In this document: positions 10,339-19,020 of the stretch, piece by piece | How positions within the stretch are numbered: the first letter of the stretch is position 1 | Layout: every line of letters starts with the position of its first letter | Origin: Teredinibacter franksiae | GTDB taxonomy: Bacteria > Pseudomonadota > Gammaproteobacteria > Pseudomonadales > Cellvibrionaceae | DNA length: 64,000 bases | Direction of reading: 5' to 3' | Assembly (NCBI RefSeq): GCF_014218805.1 | Contig: NZ_JACJUV010000001.1 | Coordinates: forward strand, 744,001 to 808,000 | Program-made: the position numbers and the translations under genes | The notes under the pieces: generated by a model | The model's database searches: none | The model's input: only the letters and a program-made list of their open reading frames with translations | Told to the model about the DNA's origin: nothing

Positions 10339-11802
10339 TTAGCCTCGCTGTAACCCATACTTGCGCATTTTTTCAACAAGTGTAGTACGACGAATGGTCA
10401 ATTGTTCAGCAGCGCGGGCCACAACACCACCGGTATTATCCAAAGCTTGTTGAATAAGGCTTTGTTCCAAGCCTGCAATATACTCTTTCAGGTCTATACC
10501 GTTTTCGGGCAAAAGTGCAATATCACCCTCCCCCACAACGGTCGGTTTGCGAGGCTCCTCAGCAGCCATTCGCTCAAACTCTTCTTCTGGCTCCTCTTCT
10601 ACGTGACGATAACGCGGGGGAAGGTCCTGCACGCCGACTATGCCATAGGGGTGAATAATCGCCATACGCTCAACAAGGTTTGCCAGCTCACGGACATTAC
10701 CCGGCCACGCATGATGGCAAAGCGATAAAATGGCACTGGAATTAAAACGTACAGAACCTCGTTTCTCGTTTTCTAAGCGCGCCGTTAGCTCACTCACAAG
10801 CAGCGGAATATCCTCACCCCTGTCGCGTAACGATGGCACCCCAATAGGAAAAACATTCAAACGGTAGTAAAGATCTTCTCGAAACTTGCCTTCGGCAATC
10901 ATTTCTTCGAGATTACGGTGGGTAGCGGCAATAATTCTGACATTGGTTTTGTATGTTTTATTGCCGCCCACACGCTCGAACGAACGCTCTTGCAAAACGC
11001 GCAATATTTTAACCTGCATGTGCAGCGGCATATCACCAATTTCATCGAGAAACAGCGTACCACCTTCAGCCATTTCAAAACGGCCAGCCCGCGAGCTGAT
11101 GGCCCCCGTAAACGCACCCTTTTCATGCCCAAACAATTCACTCTCTAATAACTCGGCAGGAATCGCTCCGCAATTAACGGGGACAAACGGTTTGTCTCGC
11201 CGCGATGAATGGAAATGCAGGTTTCGAGCAACCACCTCTTTTCCCGTACCGGACTCACCCTCGACTAACACAGTGACTTCTTTATCTGCCACCTGAGACA
11301 TCATAGAACGCACATTTTGAATGTCTCGACTGGTCCCGACTAAGCTTCGAAATAAATGCGCTGGCCGCTCGTCTTTGTCACCTTTCACTCGCTGCTGCGC
11401 TTCGTTGTAGCGCTGAGCTCGGTGAATAATATTGAGCATATCGGTGTAATTGGCGGGAAGGTCTAAATGATGAATGACCATGTGCCTAAGGTACGGATCC
11501 CAGTCTTCCGAGACTTGTTGCTCATCGCCAATGACCACCACGGGGGATAAATCGCAAAACTGACGAATATCCTCAAGCTGCGACTTTAAAGGTTGGCGCG
11601 CCCCGCTAGTACCAAGGAAAAACATACCAATATCTTTGCCGTTCTCCAAACTGACTGAGCCTTTACCTCGCCCCCTAATACTGTGCCAATCTGCATGGGA
11701 AATAATGCGCGTATTTTCGCCTAAAAAATCGAACACAACGTTCAAATCATGGCGCACATTTTCATCGTCCTCGATGACCAGTATTTCTTTCTCGTAAATC
11801 AT
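10339..11802 (-). CDS. fleQ: FleQ/FlrA, flagellar master regulator
   Basis: Sigma-54 enhancer-binding protein at the top of the polar-flagellum cascade. FleQ of Pseudomonas also binds c-di-GMP and FleN (established). 487 residues: a degenerate receiver-like N-domain, with the usual phospho-acceptor context not evident; AAA+ domain with Walker A GESGTGKE, GAFTGA loop and Walker B TLFLDEIGDM; a C-terminal Fis-type HTH (RAAEQLTIRRTTLVEKMRKYGL). Follows the fliS/fliT-like genes. I see no sigma-54 promoter before it, as expected for a class I gene. Confidence 0.95.
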   Translation of the reverse strand: MIYEKEILVIEDDENVRHDLNVVFDFLGENTRIISHADWHSIRGRGKGSVSLENGKDIGMFFLGTSGARQPLKSQLEDIRQFCDLSPVVVIGDEQQVSEDWDPYLRHMVIHHLDLPANYTDMLNIIHRAQRYNEAQQRVKGDKDERPAHLFRSLVGTSRDIQNVRSMMSQVADKEVTVLVEGESGTGKEVVARNLHFHSSRRDKPFVPVNCGAIPAELLESELFGHEKGAFTGAISSRAGRFEMAEGGTLFLDEIGDMPLHMQVKILRVLQERSFERVGGNKTYKTNVRIIAATHRNLEEMIAEGKFREDLYYRLNVFPIGVPSLRDRGEDIPLLVSELTARLENEKRGSVRFNSSAILSLCHHAWPGNVRELANLVERMAIIHPYGIVGVQDLPPRYRHVEEEPEEEFERMAAEEPRKPTVVGEGDIALLPENGIDLKEYIAGLEQSLIQQALDNTGGVVARAAEQLTIRRTTLVEKMRKYGLQRG

Positions 11803-11901
11803 TAGAGTCTTCCATTATTACTTCATTCCCAACCTGGGTATCTTTCATCAACAAAAAAGAAAATTCAAAGTATTGTATTTTATGCGGTTATTAAGCCAAT
11901 T

Positions 11902-12090
11902 TTATACTTCGTCTGATTTTTGACTTGAAGAACTTCCCGACGCTGATGTTGATAAGTAATAGTCAACAAAATGCCGAGGGTCAAATTTCTGTCGGGGGAT
12001 ATGATCGAATGATCTAAAGAAACGAAAACGCTGAGTTTCCGGTAAGTAGCCGGTTATCTTACACTCACTCGGGGTGCGATAAATGACCAA
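11902..12090 (-). CDS. Possible small ORF overlapping the fliT-like gene
   Basis: 62 codons from a TTG start, overlapping the preceding gene by 26 nt, rich in aromatic and basic residues with a Ser-rich tail. I recognise no family, and there is no clear ribosome-binding site. It fills an otherwise empty spacer before fleQ. It may be non-coding. Confidence 0.2.
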   Translation of the reverse strand: MVIYRTPSECKITGYLPETQRFRFFRSFDHIPRQKFDPRHFVDYYLSTSASGSSSSQKSDEV

Positions 12091-12343
12091 TACCTGTCAA
12101 TGAAATGTCTCCAGCCTGCTCTGGTAGTGTGCACACAATATTCGCATACAGGTGTAAAACGCGCTCCAACTCTGACACCAATTCGGATGTGTCGCGATTA
12201 TCATCATCAAAGGCGCGATTGAGGCAATCCCCAAGAACTTGATCCCACTTGCGAACACCCGGCCAGTCATTACTGTTAAACGCCTTTTCAAGCGAGTGGC
12301 GTGCACGTACCAAGGAAAAATGACTGGTAGAGATTACAGACAT
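12065..12343 (-). CDS. FliT-like flagellar chaperone
   Basis: 92 residues, mostly helical, with the size and position of the FliT-like gene found between fliS and fleQ in pseudomonads. FliT family proteins chaperone FliD. Sequence similarity to enteric FliT is not obvious by eye, so the call rests mainly on context. ATG at 12343 has GGGTGA just upstream. Confidence 0.55.
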   Translation of the reverse strand: MSVISTSHFSLVRARHSLEKAFNSNDWPGVRKWDQVLGDCLNRAFDDDNRDTSELVSELERVLHLYANIVCTLPEQAGDISLTGIGHLSHPE

Positions 12344-12529
12344 AGGTCACCCAAAGCAGCTATTAAAAACGTCCCGTACTAACTCCTACCGGAGCAGGAC
12401 ATATATAATAATAGCGGCCCTAAGCGAAATTTCTTTAGAGTTTTGGCGTTATCTACACGAATAAAGTTTGTCTATTATCGACCAAGCAATCGCTGTTCTA
12501 GGTCTGCTCGGTATCACCTAACAATTTGC

Positions 12530-12916
12530 CTAAGCGCAGCTTTTATCTTCGGCAATGGCTTCCCAGCCTTCGCGAACATTCGCAATAAGTTTACCGACTT
12601 CAGTTAATGCAAGCATTTCTTCTGCATCGGTACAACTTGCCAAACGGTCTTCCATATACGCGTACAACTTGTCTAAATTAACCGCAATAGAGCCGCCGGC
12701 GCCTAAATCTAAAGATTGACGCAGTCCGTTAATGATACCAATGAGCTTCGCAATAAGAACCGACTTATCCGTTTCATTCCCGTCTCGCACACACGCTTTC
12801 GCCTGTGAAACGCGCTCCAGCGCTCCCGACAGAAGTAGGGAAATGACTTCATGAGAAGAGAGGCTGTCTGCTTTCTCCTCCATTATTTTTGCAGCTTGGG
12901 TTGGGGCCACAGACAT
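12530..12916 (-). CDS. FliS paralogue (second FliS-type flagellin chaperone)
   Basis: 128 residues with the FliS outline: SLSSHEVISLLLSGALERVSQAKACV corresponds to the MLYEGALDRI helix of fliS, then a helix ending in LRQSLDLGAGGSIAVNLDKLYAYM. Equivalent to the second fliS copy next to fliS in Pseudomonas. Excellent ribosome-binding site (AAGGAGG, 7 nt from ATG). Separated from fliS by 258 bp. Confidence 0.8.
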   Translation of the reverse strand: MSVAPTQAAKIMEEKADSLSSHEVISLLLSGALERVSQAKACVRDGNETDKSVLIAKLIGIINGLRQSLDLGAGGSIAVNLDKLYAYMEDRLASCTDAEEMLALTEVGKLIANVREGWEAIAEDKSCA

Positions 12917-12941
12917 GGCAACCTCCTTTAAATAAAGTGAC

Positions 12942-12961
12942 AGCGGCAGAAAAGTGCCGCT
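12942..12961 (-). terminator. Hairpin between the two fliS genes
   Basis: Arms AGCGGCA and TGCCGCT around a 6-nt loop, in the leader of the fliS paralogue. On the plus strand it is followed by TTTT. Could be a terminator, or an instance of the recurrent GCGGCA inverted repeat in this cluster. Confidence 0.4.
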
Positions 12962-13174
12962 TTTAATCGTTCAAGGGAGGTAATGCAGGTTAAATGCCAA
13001 AAAGCCATTATAGGCGTTTCTCCGCATGTGGCCTGCTGGGGCCCAGAGAACCTCGCCAGCATCACAGGAGCACGGCTAAGCCTTGCTAGGAGGCATAGAA
13101 AGAAGCTCAACGAACGTAACGCAGCGCAGCGCAAGCCGCTCAACCGTGTTCCACGAACCATGTAGCGATTTTTG

Positions 13175-13552
13175 TTAACCGATTTGTTTCCAGGTATCCC
13201 GCATTTGAGCAAGCAATGTCCACGCTTCATCGAGCGATGCCGTATTCGCATCTCGGTGAGCCTGGGCTAGGATGGATTGTAAGTAAACATAGAGGCCATC
13301 TAGGTTTTCGGCAATATCACCACCTTTTTCGCTGTCTAGGCTGGTGCGAAGTCCACCCAATATCGCTATAGCGGCGTTAATTTTTTTACCCCGCAATTCG
13401 ATATTTTTATACTCAATGGCACCTTTAGCCTGGGCAATTCTATCCAAAGCCCCTTCGTACAGCATATCAATAAGTTTATGCGGCGAAGCGACTTCCACAC
13501 TGGCTTGACGGTGGACATTTACATATGAATCAACTGCAAATTGGGTATTCAC
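13175..13552 (-). CDS. fliS: FliS, flagellin export chaperone
   Basis: Binds the C-terminus of flagellin in the cytoplasm and prevents premature polymerisation. 125 residues, typical. The motif YVNVHRQASVEVASPHKLIDMLYEGALDRI near the N-terminus and LDGLYVYLQSILAQAH further on are family signatures. GTG start with GAGG upstream. Between fliD and the second fliS. Confidence 0.93.
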   Translation of the reverse strand: MNTQFAVDSYVNVHRQASVEVASPHKLIDMLYEGALDRIAQAKGAIEYKNIELRGKKINAAIAILGGLRTSLDSEKGGDIAENLDGLYVYLQSILAQAHRDANTASLDEAWTLLAQMRDTWKQIG

Positions 13553-13768
13553 GGTAACCTCACGAATTAGATACGTCTAATTAGGGTATCGACCAGTTTG
13601 GCAGATTCCTTAGCGGTCACGATAATAATTATTCAGCATACATTTCCCATTTTAGATCACAAAAAGGTAACCATGCGGCTAACAATTGCAGGGTTACCGA
13701 ATTCTATTTGGCGCCAAATTTTTAGGTTGATCGTTGAACCGCTACTCTAAATCGACCTCTAAAAGCTT

Positions 13769-13786
13769 TGCATTAGTTTTGCCGAT
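13769..13786 (-). promoter_or_regulatory. Candidate sigma-54 promoter upstream of fliS
   Basis: Minus strand TCGGCAAAACTAATGCAAAG has GG-N10-GC, but the boxes are weaker than elsewhere and the site is 217 nt from the fliS start. Possible, not firm. Confidence 0.35.
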
Positions 13787-14084
13787 GACTACACGCCGCC
13801 GTTATACCAACTAAGGTTAGTCATACTTCTGAACATACAATATCAAGCACCGGCCTTACTTCATAATCCAGTAACCATTAAACTTATACCGTTTTCTATT
13901 GGGCCATCGATCCATCATTAGGTGTCGAATATTTTCGCATGTTCGCGGCCGAAATCGCCAATTTAAATTACACATCGGTCAACCGTTTTATTGTGCATTG
14001 AAACCCCATTACGGAATGGCTTACCTTAGTGCGTACCTACAATTTTGATGGCTAAGGTAATATCTGCCGTCCATATTGTTTTAA
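13787..14084. other. Spacer between fliD and fliS
   Basis: No gene seen. A stem TTACCTTAG/CTAAGGTAA (14021-14029, 14052-14060) with a 22-nt loop lies just after the fliD stop and may contribute to termination. Confidence 0.3.
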
Positions 14085-16172
14085 TTAATCATTGCGGGCG
14101 GTAAAGGGCAAGGTATCAATCAGGCTCTCTAGAAAAGAGCCAGACGTATTAAGGCTGGCAAGTATGCGCTCCATCGAGATAAACTGATTAATCAAGCGTT
14201 CCTCGTAAGAAGACATACGGCGATCCAATTTTTCCTGATCATCATCCAGCTTTTCCAAGCTTTTTTCTAAGCTGGTTTCTCGAGTAGCGATTAATCCGTT
14301 GCTACCTAGAAACTCGCCCAATAGTGCATCCAATTCGCCGGCAAACCCACGGGAAAAATTTACCGTTGCGGTTGTCGCCGATTCGCCAATGACAAGCGCC
14401 AAACCTTCACCCGGCTGCCCGAGCGCTGGCAGTAACACATTAGAAGAGCCAAACCCTGCCGTACCATTTACTGTACCCGCCGTCGTAGTTCCCTGAGTGC
14501 CGGTTGCTACCGCAAGCCCGAGGTCTGTTTCGATATCCGTATGGGCGGTTAGGATCGAAATCTGTGAAGAGGAACCGTACTTATTGGAAACAATATCAAA
14601 TCGATTGTTATCTGAATCGTAGGCGACGGTTACCGATGAACCGTCATCTGAGACATTGCTATCGGTATTTATCGCAGCCTGAATGGCGGCTGCCATGGCA
14701 TCGTGGTCTGCATAGACCGCCTCTGCAAGGCTAATAGTATCGGTTGCCGTACCGTTTACCTCAAGGGTAAATTCATAGACTTGGCCCGTTGTGTCAAAGT
14801 TAGGGAACGCCGTTATTCCACCAAGCGTACCCCCTGTGTAAGCACCCCGTGAAGGCGTAGTAGTAGCGGTAATTTCGTATTCACCGGCGGCGGTATTGTC
14901 GTTATAACTATTAATGTAAATACCGTTGTCACTGGTTGCCGTGTGCGGTGCGAACAGTTTTTGAATATCTTCAAAGTGTTCGTCAAAGGCTTTGTCAAAT
15001 GTTTCGTTATCGATACTCATGGTGCCATCCAGCTCTGTACGAATACCGATGGCGCCCATAGAGGTAAAACTAGAATCTGCAAGGCCTGGAATGGCGCTGC
15101 TAATTACCGTTTTAATTTGGGACAACATGGATTTCGCCAACGCATCGTTCGCCAGTGAGCCAATCACTTTTTCCTTATCGCCATCTTCATCTTCCCGTTC
15201 GGTTGTGCCCGTAGCGGGTGTAATGGCTTCAAGAAAAATATTGTAGGCTTCAACAAAATCACGAATATTCTGTTCGGCGAAAGCTTTATCGTCAGTAATG
15301 GTGACCGTTATCGGGGTTCCAGGGTCGGACTCCAATACGTCGAGCTGTAGGCCCTCCACTATATCGTCAATAGTGTTGGATTCTCGGTATACGGTTAACC
15401 CATTAATGGTTAGCTCGGCATCCCGACCACCTTGCTGTTGTGTTAACTGCGAGGCCGTTTCATTGAATGTAAATCGACTTAAACCGGCACTGTCGTTATT
15501 TGAGGGCGAACCACCCGCTTCTACTACGGATATCTCTAACTCATTATTGCTACCGGATTCAGCGGTAATTTGCAGTACATAGCCATTTAAACCGTCGTTT
15601 ACAATGCTGGCCTGTACCCCAACCTCCGCATCGTTTATCGCATCGCGTAAACCTTCAAGTGAATTATTGGTACTGTCGATGGTGATGTTGACTTCTTCAG
15701 CTTCGAGGTCCTGGCTAAAGCCATCGGTGGCGAGCATAGCGCCCAAGCCATCAGCCGTTGCATCCCCAAAACGAAAAGTCAGTACGCCCTCGCCTACGGC
15801 ATCGCTAGGGTCACTAAATGAGGTAGATGTCAGTGATTGTGAACTGGCGACTTCTTCAACCGTAAAAGTATAAGTGCCGGCTTGAACGTCGGTATCTAGC
15901 TCTACCGGAACCAAAGCACTACTCTGCGTAAATGATGCCGATTTACTGAATAAACCTTCCGGTTCACTCAACACATTGGCGGCATCCTGGAGTATGGCCA
16001 TTGCGTTACTAACTAGACCAAAATCAGAAATTTGTGTTTCGGCTTTATCCCGTTTGGTATCAATGCGGTTTTGTGGCGCCGCACGTTCAATCTCCGTTAA
16101 TTGCTTGGTCAGATTGGCGGTATCAATACCAGAACCGGCACCGAGTGACTGGATAATATTGTTGTCGATCAT
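14085..16172 (-). CDS. fliD: FliD, filament cap / hook-associated protein 2
   Basis: Caps the growing filament and folds flagellin at the tip. 695 residues, against about 470 in E. coli or P. aeruginosa. The conserved N-terminus (QSLGAGSGIDTANLTKQLTEIERA) and C-terminal helices (ETSLEKSLEKLDDDQEKLDRRMSSYEERLINQFISMERI) are intact, so the extra ~220 residues are in the exposed central domains (about 230-620), rich in Thr, Gly, Asn and Asp. ATG with GGAG 7 nt upstream. Precedes fliS. Confidence 0.95.
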   Translation of the reverse strand: MIDNNIIQSLGAGSGIDTANLTKQLTEIERAAPQNRIDTKRDKAETQISDFGLVSNAMAILQDAANVLSEPEGLFSKSASFTQSSALVPVELDTDVQAGTYTFTVEEVASSQSLTSTSFSDPSDAVGEGVLTFRFGDATADGLGAMLATDGFSQDLEAEEVNITIDSTNNSLEGLRDAINDAEVGVQASIVNDGLNGYVLQITAESGSNNELEISVVEAGGSPSNNDSAGLSRFTFNETASQLTQQQGGRDAELTINGLTVYRESNTIDDIVEGLQLDVLESDPGTPITVTITDDKAFAEQNIRDFVEAYNIFLEAITPATGTTEREDEDGDKEKVIGSLANDALAKSMLSQIKTVISSAIPGLADSSFTSMGAIGIRTELDGTMSIDNETFDKAFDEHFEDIQKLFAPHTATSDNGIYINSYNDNTAAGEYEITATTTPSRGAYTGGTLGGITAFPNFDTTGQVYEFTLEVNGTATDTISLAEAVYADHDAMAAAIQAAINTDSNVSDDGSSVTVAYDSDNNRFDIVSNKYGSSSQISILTAHTDIETDLGLAVATGTQGTTTAGTVNGTAGFGSSNVLLPALGQPGEGLALVIGESATTATVNFSRGFAGELDALLGEFLGSNGLIATRETSLEKSLEKLDDDQEKLDRRMSSYEERLINQFISMERILASLNTSGSFLESLIDTLPFTARND

Positions 16173-16276
16173 ATTACATCTCCAAAAACATCCAGCAGTT
16201 TTTTATTTCCTTATAAAAAATACCGCCGCTTAACGCTCTGCTTACAACCAAAATTACAGGGCTGAAATAGGCAGAA

Positions 16277-16303
16277 AAGACGCGTAGATTATCCACGCGT
16301 CTT
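16277..16303 (-). terminator. Intrinsic terminator after flaG
   Basis: On the minus strand, stem AAGACGCGT/ACGCGTCTT with a 9-nt loop, followed by a short U-run (TTTTC), 55 nt after the flaG stop. fliD must therefore have its own promoter, which I could not identify. Confidence 0.75.
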
Positions 16304-16358
16304 CCCTATGCTTCCTCATTAACTGGCTAAGCCAGAAATGTGAATGTACTAGGTTACT

Positions 16359-16751
16359 TTATCCAAGCGTATTCACTAACCGTAACTCTCCATCTTCTTT
16401 CAAGTTGCGTGCCAATTCCAAAAATACTTCTTCTGGAATCTGTCGAATGAGTTCACCGGAACCACCATCGACCACTTTAATTACGGTTTTATCAAGCTCT
16501 TCGTCTACTGAAAACTGTAGATTCCTTTGAATGGATTGCACGTAATCGTTAATTGATGCAACCACCGATTCCAATTTCGGTTCCGACTTTTCCGGTGCTT
16601 TTGGCACCTCATCGGCGGAATTCTTAATCTGGTTCTCAGTAGGTTCCGGCAATTTCTTGCCGCCAGTATCCCGAGCTTCAACAGCCCCCTTTGATGAAGC
16701 CTGCACAGCCGCCTGAAGCGGTGCTGGTGCTGTATTTCGTACTTCAATCAT
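16359..16751 (-). CDS. flaG: FlaG family protein
   Basis: Small flagellar protein known to influence filament length in several bacteria. 130 residues: a disordered Ala/Lys/Glu-rich N-terminus (1-60) and the conserved FlaG core LQFSVDEELDKTVIKVVDGGSGELIRQIPEEVFLELARNL (about 78-117). GAGG upstream of ATG. Between fliC2 and fliD, as usual. Confidence 0.92.
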   Translation of the reverse strand: MIEVRNTAPAPLQAAVQASSKGAVEARDTGGKKLPEPTENQIKNSADEVPKAPEKSEPKLESVVASINDYVQSIQRNLQFSVDEELDKTVIKVVDGGSGELIRQIPEEVFLELARNLKEDGELRLVNTLG

Positions 16752-16779
16752 GGGTTAATCCTCTTCTCTCTCTTAATCT

Positions 16780-16805
16780 CCCCGGCATTAAGTAAACTAC
16801 CGGGG
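16780..16805 (-). terminator. Hairpin between fliC2 and flaG
   Basis: Arms CCCCGG and CCGGGG around a 14-nt loop, 33 nt after the fliC2 stop. No U-run. Likely lowers read-through into flaG (partial terminator) rather than blocking it. Confidence 0.5.
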
Positions 16806-16837
16806 ATTTAAGTGACCTGTGGGTTAAAACCTTTAGG

Positions 16838-18634
16838 TTACTGTAAGAGTGAAAGAACCTGTTGAGGCCGTGCATTCGCCTGCGCCAACATGGCTTGCGA
16901 CGCCTGCTGCAGTACCTGTGCTCGGCTCAAGTTAGCGGTTTCTGACGCGAAATCAGCATCGACGATTCGAGACCGTGCAGCTGAGGTATTTTCAGATACG
17001 TTACCTAAGTTAGATACGGTGAAATCTAGACGGTTACTGATTGCACCGAGATCCGCACGAGTAGAGTTGATTTGCTCTAGGGCTGTATCGATAACATCAA
17101 TGGCCTTTTGAGCACTTGCGGCACTATCGATTTTAATACCCGCAACTGAGCCAGCTCCTGAAGCGGCGTTTCTTTCCTGCAGACCGGTATCGGTGTAGAT
17201 TGACGCCGCAGCATTCTCGCCATATTTAACGCTCACTTCTCCGCCTGAAGAGTTTGTAAGCTTTATTCCATCAATCGCTACACCTACAGCATCGGTGGCA
17301 ACAGAAGCAACCACACCGGTTTGATCACTAATTTTATTAATGCCTGCAATCAAGGCTTCGCGCTGAGTTGTTGCATCAGCCCCCTGAGTTACTGCACCGA
17401 CATCCGTGCCATTAATAATCAAATCGCCTTCGTTTAAATCAGTAGCGAAGGTGGTAATTGCAATACCTTGGACATTACCCTCATCATCACCAAAATCAAC
17501 ACCAAGAGCGGTGAACAAGGCTTGCGCAGTTGAAGCCGCGCTTCCATCACTACCTTCTATTTTCACACCCGCTTTATCTGCACTGGTATCCGTAAAAACT
17601 ATACGGGCCTCACCGGTAGCGGTGTTGTCTGCTGCGGCAAAGCCTGCTGCATCAACGGCGGCAGTGCCCGAACCTGTTACCGCGATACTCTGGACACCTT
17701 CCTGGCTGAGTACCAACTTCCCACTATCATTCAAAGAGGCGGACACACCCGTTTCTGAGTTAATTTTGTCAACTAACTCACTCATATTGTTGGTTCCAGT
17801 AAGCACATAAACTGTGTCATTACCGGCCGCAGTATCTGAAGATTCAACCGTAATTGTTAATGAGTCGGTACCGGAAATAAGTTTGCCGTCACCTACGGTA
17901 CTACCTTCCGTGGCCACCAAGATAGACGCTTCTGCACCCTTACCTTCCAAATCCGAATTAATGGTGGCTATAGCACTATCTAGACTCGCTGCTCCACTCA
18001 AATCCGAGATAGCTACGTCATTTACATATAAAGATGTGGCTACCACACTCGCGTTAGTAAACGCCTGCAATGCCGCTAAAGTACCACCTTCCGCAGATTC
18101 TCCAACAACATCTCCGGCGTTACCGCCTAAAGAATTCGTGTTAAATCCAGAAATATTAACAGAAATTGTCTGGTTCGCTTCCGAACCTACCTGTAGCGCT
18201 ACCTCGCCTAAAGAACCGTCAAGTACCGTCTTACCGTTGAATGCCGTTGTTTCGGCAATACGATCAATTTCAGCTTTTAACTGTTGAACTTCCGCATCGA
18301 GAGTGGAGCGGTCCGTATCGGAATAAATTCCGTTGGCGGACTGAATAGACAATTCACGCATACGCTGAAGAATATTGGTGGTTTCGTCCAACGCACCTTC
18401 AGCCGTTTGAATAAGCGAAATACCGTCATTTGCGTTTCGAATTGCTTGGTCAAGACCACGAATCTGAGACGTTTGACGATTGGAAATTGCGAGGCCCGCG
18501 GCGTCATCTGCTGCGGAGTTAATGCGTTTACCGGATGCCAAACGCTCGCTGGCTTTATCCAAGTCGGCGCCGGACTGTAATAACTGACGCTGGGCGTTCA
18601 GTGAAGGAATATTACTGTTAACTACTAAAGGCAT
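16838..18634 (-). CDS. fliC: Flagellin (second copy)
   Basis: Filament subunit exported by the flagellar type III system. 598 residues. Conserved D0/D1 N-terminal region (about 1-180, [24 protein letters not shown]) and C-terminal region (ending [16 protein letters not shown]) flank a variable centre rich in Ala, Gly, Asp and Thr. Ends are almost identical to the upstream flagellin, centres diverge. Downstream of its own sigma-28 promoter. GGGAGG 6 nt before ATG. Confidence 0.96.
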   Translation of the reverse strand: MPLVVNSNIPSLNAQRQLLQSGADLDKASERLASGKRINSAADDAAGLAISNRQTSQIRGLDQAIRNANDGISLIQTAEGALDETTNILQRMRELSIQSANGIYSDTDRSTLDAEVQQLKAEIDRIAETTAFNGKTVLDGSLGEVALQVGSEANQTISVNISGFNTNSLGGNAGDVVGESAEGGTLAALQAFTNASVVATSLYVNDVAISDLSGAASLDSAIATINSDLEGKGAEASILVATEGSTVGDGKLISGTDSLTITVESSDTAAGNDTVYVLTGTNNMSELVDKINSETGVSASLNDSGKLVLSQEGVQSIAVTGSGTAAVDAAGFAAADNTATGEARIVFTDTSADKAGVKIEGSDGSAASTAQALFTALGVDFGDDEGNVQGIAITTFATDLNEGDLIINGTDVGAVTQGADATTQREALIAGINKISDQTGVVASVATDAVGVAIDGIKLTNSSGGEVSVKYGENAAASIYTDTGLQERNAASGAGSVAGIKIDSAASAQKAIDVIDTALEQINSTRADLGAISNRLDFTVSNLGNVSENTSAARSRIVDADFASETANLSRAQVLQQASQAMLAQANARPQQVLSLLQ

Positions 18635-18734
18635 GATAAGCCTCCCATTCTAAAGTTAAAAATCGCCAGCGTCTTCGCCCGGCCATGAAAAACCAGATCA
18701 CCAAAGATTGTACAACTTGGCGCTCATACTCAGG

Positions 18735-18761
18735 TTTTCGGCGAACCCTGGATAAACTTTA
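18735..18761 (-). promoter_or_regulatory. Sigma-28 (FliA) promoter of second flagellin
   Basis: Minus strand has TAAA (18758-18761), exactly 15 nt, then GCCGAAAA (18735-18742), against consensus TAAA-N15-GCCGATAA. About 100 nt upstream of the flagellin start. Confidence 0.85.
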
Positions 18762-18960
18762 GTATGAATTTACTTCGAGTAACCAACCCCTATCACAAAG
18801 TGAAAAGACATTACATTTACAACAAAATCAAAGACATAAAAGATAATAACGACCGTAGTCTAACTACAATTTTTACAAAAAAATGCAATTAGGCCTCGCG
18901 TAAGATAGATCCTTTGGGAGCAAAAAATTTGCTGAAAGATAAAATAATTATATAAACATG

Positions 18961-18998
18961 TTGTTAGCACTACCGAAACCACTCGGTAGTGCTAACAA
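18961..18998 (-). terminator. Strong terminator after first flagellin
   Basis: A perfect 15-bp stem (TTGTTAGCACTACCG and its complement) with an 8-nt loop, followed on the minus strand by an AU-rich tract. 22 nt after the stop codon. It separates the two flagellin transcripts. Confidence 0.88.
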
Positions 18999-19020
18999 TA
19001 GGAGATGATTGACGCGCCGG

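Noticed and set aside
17406..18287. Long plus-strand frames across the second flagellin
   Set aside because: Antisense to fliC; arise from its codon bias. The same applies to plus-strand frames over fliC1, flgK, flgE and fliD.
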